Shown here: one piece after another, positions 6,262 through 10,665 of the stretch
Position numbering within the stretch: position 1 is the stretch's first letter
How the letters are laid out: each line of letters starts with the position of its first letter
Source: DATDCV01 sp036524155
GTDB lineage: Bacteria > Verrucomicrobiota > Verrucomicrobiia > Limisphaerales > UBA8199
Direction: 5' to 3'
NCBI GenBank assembly: GCA_036524155.1
Contig: DATDCV010000380.1
Coordinates: 1-10,665, forward strand
DNA: 10,665 nt
Notes under the pieces: model-generated
Told to the model about the DNA's origin: nothing
The model's input: only the letters and a program-made list of their open reading frames with translations
Databases searched by the model: none
Program-made: the position numbers and the translations under genes

Positions 6262-6791
6262 CAGTTCACAGTCACCGAAAGCTTTTTCCCAAAGCGGTTG
6301 ACGTAATGAAGCCGCCGGTTTTGGACGCCAAACTCGTGAACCATCCGTGTGATCTTCACGTCATAGCAACAGTACTCGGCGATCTCGAGGAGCTTGCCCT
6401 CTCTAAACCACTGGATGGCCTGCATCCCCTCGGCCGTCTTTTCGACGCCGAAGGTTGCGGTCGCAATCGAGTCTAGCGAGAGGCGATGTTGCAGCTTGGT
6501 CTGCAAATCCACCAGCATGTCCAGCGTCGGCAGTTGCCGCAGGTCAAAGGGCGTATAGCCGTGGAGCACTTCGTAATCGAACCGCAGATTGTTGAATCCG
6601 ACCACCAGGTCGGCCCGTTGCAGGTCGCGGATCAAATCGTCGATGTGTTTCTCGGCATAAATCCGGTACTCGCCCCGGGCAGTGCTGTAGGTGACCCCGA
6701 CGCTCATCCCCATCCGGCTGATGTGGTCCCAGCCGCCGACTTCCTCGGCCGACCGCTGGGTTTCCAGGTCGAAATAGATGATGTTCTTCAT
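6258..6791 (-). CDS. Stand-alone DEDDy 3'-5' exonuclease-like protein (RNase H fold)
   Basis: 177 residues. The three exonuclease motifs are in order: IIYFDLET (4-11) with metal ligands D8 and E10; VVGFNNLRFDYEVL (63-76) with D72; and YCCYDVKITRMVH (140-152) with Y140 and D144, the YxxxD form of the DEDDy class. LSLDSIATATFG (104-115) is the usual link before motif III. The length is that of a bare exonuclease domain, with no polymerase or helicase attached. It resembles YprB-type (RNase_H_2) and PolB-exonuclease-like domains. It probably degrades or trims DNA or RNA 3' ends; which one is unknown. ATG 6791 has no obvious Shine-Dalgarno. It is the first gene of a leftward block, overlapping the pseudouridine synthase by four bases, and is divergent from mlaE across the MITE-like element. 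Confidence 0.85.
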   Translation of the reverse strand: MKNIIYFDLETQRSAEEVGGWDHISRMGMSVGVTYSTARGEYRIYAEKHIDDLIRDLQRADLVVGFNNLRFDYEVLHGYTPFDLRQLPTLDMLVDLQTKLQHRLSLDSIATATFGVEKTAEGMQAIQWFREGKLLEIAEYCCYDVKITRMVHEFGVQNRRLHYVNRFGKKLSVTVNW

Positions 6792-6880
6792 TAGTCAATG
6801 GCTGCGCGCGGCGTTGGACCGCGCCGACCGCTCAATTTAGACACCGGCTTCCGGAAGGGAAGAAAATCTGCGTTGGTTTG

Positions 6881-6992
6881 GTATCGCCTCACTCTTGGGT
6901 CGGAGCGCCGATTTCTAATCAGCTTAAGCGAGCCGACGGCCGATCGTAAGCCGAGTGCAACTCGGCGCTCCGACCCAAGACTGAGGGGGTAC
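6881..6992. mobile_element. 112-bp MITE-like element with 31-bp terminal inverted repeats and 8-bp target duplication
   Basis: The left end (6881-6911) and the complement of the right end (6962-6992) agree at 28 of 31 bases; the inner 19 bases (6893-6911 and 6962-6980) are perfect. The repeat TTGGTTTG flanks the element exactly, at 6873-6880 and 6993-7000, as an 8-bp target-site duplication would. The 50-base core has no coding capacity. This is the structure of a miniature inverted-repeat transposable element moved by a transposase elsewhere. The 8-bp duplication and ends starting GTA recall the IS66 family (ends usually GTAA), but that assignment is tentative. Read as RNA, the arms would form a long hairpin and could affect expression of mlaE or the divergent exonuclease gene. 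Confidence 0.7.
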
Positions 6993-6997
6993 TTGGT

Positions 6998-7026
6998 TTG
7001 ACCCGCCGCCCCGGGCCAACTAGGCT
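6998..7026 (+). promoter_or_regulatory. Weak candidate promoter for the mla operon
   Basis: TTGACC (6998-7003, five of six to the -35 consensus) is followed after 17 bases by TAGGCT (7021-7026, three of six to the -10). The -35 box begins inside the right target duplication of the MITE-like element. If used, transcription would begin at or next to the GTG start of mlaE, implying a nearly leaderless message or a later start codon. This makes it doubtful. Confidence 0.2.
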
Positions 7027-7032
7027 TTCGCC

Positions 7033-7893
7033 GTGGAAGACCGGAATGTCGGCGCGACCGTTTCTCTGCCCGCCCGTGTGCTGTGGCGCCTGCCGTTGCC
7101 ATATGCGCTGAGCCGACAGGTGGGGCGCAAATTATTCCTGTTTCTGCTGACGGTCCAGGGGCTGGGGGCTTTCGCGCTGATCACCATCGGGGTCATGGTG
7201 ACAAAGGGCCGCGCTTCCCGGCGGGTCATCTGGCCGCTGGTCTTTCACGAAGTGTCGCGCGCCGGGCTGCGGCTATTGCCCATGTTCCTGTTTATCGCGG
7301 CGGCCCTGGGCTTGCTGGTGATCGGACAGAGTGTATCCTGGCTGACTCGCGTCGGAGCAATCAATTACCTGGGGACCATCATGGTGATTGTGGTGGTGCG
7401 GGAATTGGGTCCGCTGGTGACTGCACTGCTGGTGCTGGCGCGCATCGGCACTGCCAACGTGGTCGAGTTGGGCACTTCCCGCGCGATGGGGGAGGTTGAA
7501 GCGCTCGAAGCGCTCGGGATTGACCCGGTTCATTATTTGGTCGTGCCAAGGGTGATCGGCCTGGCGCTGGGGGTGTTTTCGCTGACGGTCTACCTGATCC
7601 TTGGTGCGTTGATCAGTGGTTACTTGTGGGCGTTCATACAGGATGTGGCGTTGCGTCCGGCGGACTACCTGCGGCAACTGGCGGGAGCGTTGCGCGGTCT
7701 CGACTTCGCGCTGCTGGCGCTCAAAACACTTGCCTTCGGTTTCATCATCGCAGTGGTGACCTGTTACCATGGCCTGGCGCAGCCGCTGCGCCTCGAAGAA
7801 GTCCCCCACGCCACCGTGCGGGCGGTGGCCCAGAGTGTCATCGGCTGCGTGCTGGTCGACGCGCTCTTCATTATCATTTACCTGTCATCCTGA
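7033..7893 (+). CDS. mlaE: MlaE-like permease of a phospholipid-transport ABC system
   Basis: 286 residues, the membrane subunit of an MCE-type ABC transporter that moves phospholipids between inner and outer membranes. After a 30-residue N-terminal part come hydrophobic segments at about 34-56, 84-104, 113-136, 174-200 (probably two), 228-248 and 265-284. Family motifs are clear: VVRELGPLV (121-129), LARIGTANVVELGT (135-148), and the coupling stretch GEVEALEALGIDPVHYLVVP (153-172) followed by R173, corresponding to EQIDAL...P..YL..PR in E. coli MlaE. FGFIIAVVTCYHGL (235-248) also matches. No STAS domain is fused. The start is GTG 7033 with TAGG eight bases upstream; no better start lies nearby. 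The stop codon overlaps the mlaF ATG by one base (TGATG), so the two are coupled. Confidence 0.9.
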   Translation: MEDRNVGATVSLPARVLWRLPLPYALSRQVGRKLFLFLLTVQGLGAFALITIGVMVTKGRASRRVIWPLVFHEVSRAGLRLLPMFLFIAAALGLLVIGQSVSWLTRVGAINYLGTIMVIVVVRELGPLVTALLVLARIGTANVVELGTSRAMGEVEALEALGIDPVHYLVVPRVIGLALGVFSLTVYLILGALISGYLWAFIQDVALRPADYLRQLAGALRGLDFALLALKTLAFGFIIAVVTCYHGLAQPLRLEEVPHATVRAVAQSVIGCVLVDALFIIIYLSS

Positions 7894-8681
7894 TGAAAAC
7901 ACCGCCTGCCGACACCAATTCTGCCGTGATCCGAATGGAAGCCGTGACGCTCGGTTCTCTCCAGGACCCGGGCGTGGTCGTTGCCGATCAGATCGACTGG
8001 AGAGTAAATTCAGGAGATTTTTGGGTGGTCGCCGGCTTGCAGGGCTCCGGCAAGAGCGATTTCCTGATGATGACGGGCGGGGTATCAGCCCCGCTGGCCG
8101 GCAGCTACCGTTTGTTTGATGAGGAGATGCCGATCTTCGAAGACCGACGGCTGAGCCAGCGGCTCAGGCTCGGCCTGGTGTTCGACGGCGGCCAATTGCT
8201 GAACCGTTTGACCGTGGCGGAGAATGTCGCGCTGCCTCTGCGCTATCATCACAATCTGTCGGCCGCTGCGGCGCGACCCGAAGTAATGAGGTTGCTCGAA
8301 GCGCTGGAACTCGAGCCATGGGCCGATAGTACCCCCGGCGCGATCGGGCGTATCTGGCATAGACGGGTCGGCCTGGCGCGGGCGCTCGCCCTCAAGCCGG
8401 AAGTGCTGCTGATAGACAACCCGCTCGGCGGCCTGGACCTGCGCCAGGCTAGCTGGTGGTTGAGCTTTCTGCGACAGGTGTCATGCGGCCACCCGATCCT
8501 GGACGGCCGGCCGTTGACACTCGTCATTACCACCGCCGACCTGCGACCCTGGGAAAACCTCGCCCGGCAATTTGCGGTGCTGCGAGACAGGCGCCTGGTG
8601 GTGCTGGGCTCCTGGCAACAAGTCCAGTCCGCACAAGCGGGGCTGGTACAGGAGCTGTTGCCCCTCCAACGCAGCGATTGA
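7893..8681 (+). CDS. mlaF: MlaF-like ABC ATPase subunit with degenerate catalytic motifs
   Basis: 262 residues, cytoplasmic ATPase partner of MlaE. Walker A is intact apart from an Asp after GKS: GLQGSGKSD (48-56). The segment LGLVFDGGQLLNRLTVAENV (93-112) aligns with MlaF 'MLFQSGALF...NVFDNVAYPLR', but the Q-loop Gln is D98. The LSGGQ signature is replaced: residues 148-165 read PGAIGRIWHRRVGLARAL, with IGRIW (151-155) in the signature position. Walker B is VLLIDNPLGGLD (171-182): N176 stands where the catalytic Glu belongs, while the D-loop GGLD is kept. The switch region is LVITTADLRPW (210-220), lacking the His. The start is fixed by the one-base TGATG overlap with mlaE; the longer upstream frame only shadows mlaE. 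Either a lineage-specific or inactive ATPase; the mlaE-mlaD setting makes the assignment firm despite the losses. Confidence 0.85.
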   Translation: MKTPPADTNSAVIRMEAVTLGSLQDPGVVVADQIDWRVNSGDFWVVAGLQGSGKSDFLMMTGGVSAPLAGSYRLFDEEMPIFEDRRLSQRLRLGLVFDGGQLLNRLTVAENVALPLRYHHNLSAAAARPEVMRLLEALELEPWADSTPGAIGRIWHRRVGLARALALKPEVLLIDNPLGGLDLRQASWWLSFLRQVSCGHPILDGRPLTLVITTADLRPWENLARQFAVLRDRRLVVLGSWQQVQSAQAGLVQELLPLQRSD

Positions 8682-8713
8682 CGACTGCCGGGGAATCTGC
8701 AAGTGATGAGGCG

Positions 8714-10000
8714 ATGGCTTTACAGGACCTGACACCGCAATTGCGCACCCGGCTGAGCCGGATGGAGAAGGCGGTGGGCTGGTTCGTCATGCTGGCGTTC
8801 GTGGTGCTCGCGTGCGGCTTCATCTACTACATCTACAATACCGCCGAGCGAAAAGGGTGGTTTGTGGTCAAAGCCACCTACTACACCTTCGTTCGTGATG
8901 CGACCGGGCTGAAAATTGGCGACCCGGTCAAGCTGATGGGCTTCGATGCGGGCGCGGTTACCGACATTCAGCCCATGCCGGCCCACCAGTACAATTACAA
9001 CGTGTACGTCGAGTTCGCGCTGAAGGCTCCGAACTATGGGTACATCTGGACCGAAGGTTCGCGAGCGAAAATCAACGCCGCCGATTTCCTCGGCAAACGC
9101 ACCATCGAGGTGACGAGAGGAATCCCCCCCGGCATTCCAACCTATATCTTTCATCCGCTACTTAAGTTGAGTGTGGCTGAAGCCAGGAACCTACCGGACC
9201 TTTCGAGGTGGCTGGCGGCCGAGCGGGTCCCGCCCTATGAGCGCACGAACACGCTGGTGTGGCCTAACGAACCCTTGTCCCACCTGGATGAGCTCCTGGC
9301 CGCCGGCTACACGAACGTTCTCGTGATGGATTCCAGCCAGACCCGAAAACTAATGACGGGTGTCTGGAACGGCAAGGATGACCGTTACGAGTATTACACC
9401 AATGGGGTGAGCAAATATTATCTGGGGGAATCCGACGAATCCCCGCCTGTAACCGAACGCCTCAACAAACTGGTCAGCCAGGTTGAGTCGAACCTGCCCA
9501 ACGTGTTTGCGGTCACCAACCAGCTAACCGAGGTCCTCGCCAGGGGTTCAACCTTGATGTCGAACCTGAACCTGGTGGCGTTGAACGCTCAGCCGGGGGT
9601 CAGCAATATCGTTGCCGCAACGGCGCACCTGGACCACCCCGGAGCGTTGGGCGAATGGCTTTTGCCCACCAACCTCAATGGCCAAATCGAAGGCACTCTC
9701 ACCAATGCCAGCGCCGCGATGGCCAGCGCCAATACCAACCTTACAGTCCTGGTCGAGAATCTCAACCGGTCGCTTGATAACCTCGCCAATCTCACGAGCA
9801 ATCTGAATGCCCAAGTGCAGGCCAACACCAACCTCCTTTCCGCCATCTCGGATGCGGTTGTCCATGCCGACCAGTTCGTGCAAGGCCTCAAGCATCATTG
9901 GCTGCTCCGCTCCGCCTTCAAATCCAAGGCCCCGCAGGCCGCCCCATCGCCGCCCGCCGATAAATTACGGACTCCCAAGGATAAAGGTGATTCGCACTGA
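8714..10000 (+). CDS. mlaD: MlaD-like MCE-domain protein with long helical extension
   Basis: 428 residues, far longer than E. coli MlaD (about 180). One membrane anchor lies at about 21-41 (VGWFVMLAFVVLACGFIYYI), followed by an MCE domain at about 50-136 with GLKIGDPVKLMGFDAGAV (65-82) and FLGKRTIEVTRG (125-136). MCE domains form hexameric rings that carry lipids across the periplasm. Residues 145-245 form a segment with no match I recognise. Residues 246-400 look like a long amphipathic helix rich in Asn, Leu and Ser (for example LNRSLDNLANLTSNLNAQVQ at 350-369), likely a coiled coil or tube. The end has FVQGLKHHWLLRSAFKSK (388-405), then a Pro/Lys-rich tail. ATG 8714 was chosen because the membrane anchor follows at once, GAGG lies just upstream, and the longer frame shadows mlaF. 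It lies 32 bases after mlaF. Confidence 0.88.
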   Translation: MALQDLTPQLRTRLSRMEKAVGWFVMLAFVVLACGFIYYIYNTAERKGWFVVKATYYTFVRDATGLKIGDPVKLMGFDAGAVTDIQPMPAHQYNYNVYVEFALKAPNYGYIWTEGSRAKINAADFLGKRTIEVTRGIPPGIPTYIFHPLLKLSVAEARNLPDLSRWLAAERVPPYERTNTLVWPNEPLSHLDELLAAGYTNVLVMDSSQTRKLMTGVWNGKDDRYEYYTNGVSKYYLGESDESPPVTERLNKLVSQVESNLPNVFAVTNQLTEVLARGSTLMSNLNLVALNAQPGVSNIVAATAHLDHPGALGEWLLPTNLNGQIEGTLTNASAAMASANTNLTVLVENLNRSLDNLANLTSNLNAQVQANTNLLSAISDAVVHADQFVQGLKHHWLLRSAFKSKAPQAAPSPPADKLRTPKDKGDSH

Positions 10001-10029
10001 GGCGAACCTGGAGTTCAATGCCGGCTGGA

Positions 10030-10059
10030 AACGGCTCAGCCGTTCTGGCCTCGTTGACA
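10030..10059 (+). promoter_or_regulatory. Small hairpin and perfect -35 hexamer without a matching -10
   Basis: AACGGCT/AGCCGTT (10030-10036 and 10038-10044) is a near-perfect palindrome 30 bases after mlaD, without a T run. TTGACA (10054-10059) exactly matches the -35 consensus, but the bases 17-18 positions on (around 10077-10083, ACGCTT) are a poor -10. It might be an attenuator or a promoter for the next gene needing an activator; read-through from the mla operon is equally possible. Confidence 0.2.
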
Positions 10060-10100
10060 ATCTCAATCAAGAGGTCCACGCTTGTTTGAAAGGTAAAGAT

Positions 10101-10665
10101 ATGAAGACCCTCGCAGCAACCCTCTGCGCTTTGTTGCTCGCCAGCAGCGCGTTTAGCGGTTCCGAAACGATTATCCGTGAACGAGCCAAGGAACTGCGAA
10201 ACCAGAACAATGTCCGCCAGGGTGTCGCCCCGCCCACAACCGCCCAACCCGCGATTTCGGCGAATCCAGCCTATACGCCGCCCGCTCAATCCCCGGCGTT
10301 GTTGAAACTCAAAAGCGACATCGCGGCAATCACTGCCAATGCCCAGGTTTCGGCGGTGCAAAAAGAAAAAATCGCGCGGGATGTGATCGCCGTTGCGCAA
10401 GGGGCCAAACCTTCACTGGCCACTGCGTCCCGCTTCGCCGAGAACGTATCGGCCGCTCAATCGGAAAAGCCTTTGTCCGCCACCAGTCTGGCGCGCCTAA
10501 TCCAGGAGGTGGATGCCGTTCTCAATCCAGCCAAGTACCCCCAGGCCAAGCCCGATGGAATTTTTGCCGATGTCCAGGCCATCTTCCAGGAGAACGGGCT
10601 CAAGCGGACGAGAGCGGTTGAGATTTCAAACTCGGTGAAGTCGCTGGCTGCGGAGGTCAAAGCCG
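10101..10665 (+). CDS. Exported Ala-rich helical protein, function unknown (3' truncated by window edge)
   Basis: The frame opens at ATG 10101 and is still open at the window end, giving 188 residues. The start has AAAGG (10089-10093) seven bases upstream. A Sec signal peptide is clear: MKTLAATLCALLLASSAFSG, with likely cleavage after SAFS or ASSA. The mature part begins ETIIRERAKELRNQNNVRQG, then a Pro-rich linker to about residue 70 (PAYTPPAQSP), then mostly amphipathic Ala-rich helices (LLKLKSDIAAITANAQVSAV; VIAVAQGAKPSLATASRFAE). It lies 100 bases after mlaD, in the place where mlaC is found in proteobacterial mla operons. I see no MlaC-like sequence, and MlaC-type proteins are not this Pro/Ala-rich. 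Family unknown; a periplasmic partner of the Mla complex is a positional guess only. Confidence 0.75.
   Translation, partial: MKTLAATLCALLLASSAFSGSETIIRERAKELRNQNNVRQGVAPPTTAQPAISANPAYTPPAQSPALLKLKSDIAAITANAQVSAVQKEKIARDVIAVAQGAKPSLATASRFAENVSAAQSEKPLSATSLARLIQEVDAVLNPAKYPQAKPDGIFADVQAIFQENGLKRTRAVEISNSVKSLAAEVKA

Larger units (their letters stand above)
6792..7032. other. Divergent intergenic region with a palindrome and a MITE-like element
   Basis: This 241-base gap lies between the leftward exonuclease gene and the rightward mlaE. It holds a perfect 10-bp palindrome CTTCCGGAAG (6848-6857), which could be a regulator site, and the MITE-like element at 6881-6992 with flanking duplications. 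The plus frame 6798-7001 is open but translates the inverted repeat and is not a gene. A weak leftward -10-like TAAATT exists (complement of about 6835-6840) without a good -35. Confidence 0.6.

Noticed and set aside
6798..7001. Plus-strand frame across the MITE-like element
   Set aside because: It reads straight through both terminal inverted repeats and has no ribosome binding site or domain.
7273..7809. Minus-strand frame of 178 codons opposite mlaE
   Set aside because: His/Gln/Arg-rich antisense translation of hydrophobic codons; mlaE is certain.

Overview
The window (about 60 percent G+C by eye) looks like a chromosomal segment of a Gram-negative bacterium, most likely from the Verrucomicrobiota (Limisphaerales/Pedosphaera-like). 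This is inference from three things: a retrograde lipid-transport operon (so an outer membrane is present), large secreted TIG-repeat proteins with the C-terminal 'VSW...FVLQS...W..VTN.P...YYRLK' module typical of that lineage, and intergenic DNA crowded with short dispersed repeats. There is no rRNA, tRNA, CRISPR array or intact transposase gene.

Layout. 1-495 is the 3' end of an MFS transporter (+). 496-1162 is a gene-free stretch holding at least five small repeat structures. 1163-2989 carries three + strand genes: a PIG-L family deacetylase, a guanine deaminase (guaD-like), and a small exported protein of unknown function. 3011-6791 is a block on the - strand, transcribed from right to left: a stand-alone DEDDy 3'-5' exonuclease-like protein, overlapping by GTGA with an RsuA/RluB-type pseudouridine synthase, followed 41 bp later by an approximately 814-residue secreted protein with seven TIG (IPT) domains. 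6792-7032 is a divergent intergenic region containing a clear 112-bp MITE-like element with 31-bp terminal inverted repeats and an 8-bp target duplication. 7033-10000 is an mlaE-mlaF-mlaD operon (+). 10101-10665 is the start of an exported Ala-rich protein of unknown function that runs off the window.

How the genes work together. MlaE (permease), MlaF (ATPase) and MlaD (MCE lipid-binding protein) would form the inner-membrane complex that moves phospholipids between inner and outer membranes; mlaE and mlaF overlap by one base and mlaD follows at 32 bp. The ATPase is strongly atypical: Walker A and the D-loop are intact, but the Q-loop Gln, the LSGGQ signature, the catalytic Glu of Walker B and the switch His are all replaced. 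No mlaC or mlaB is seen; the gene following mlaD encodes an exported protein that does not look like MlaC.

Most worth a second look: the degenerate MlaF, the MITE-like element and its probable decayed relative near 931-999, the inverted heptamer arrays at 695-854, and the exonuclease/pseudouridine synthase coupling.
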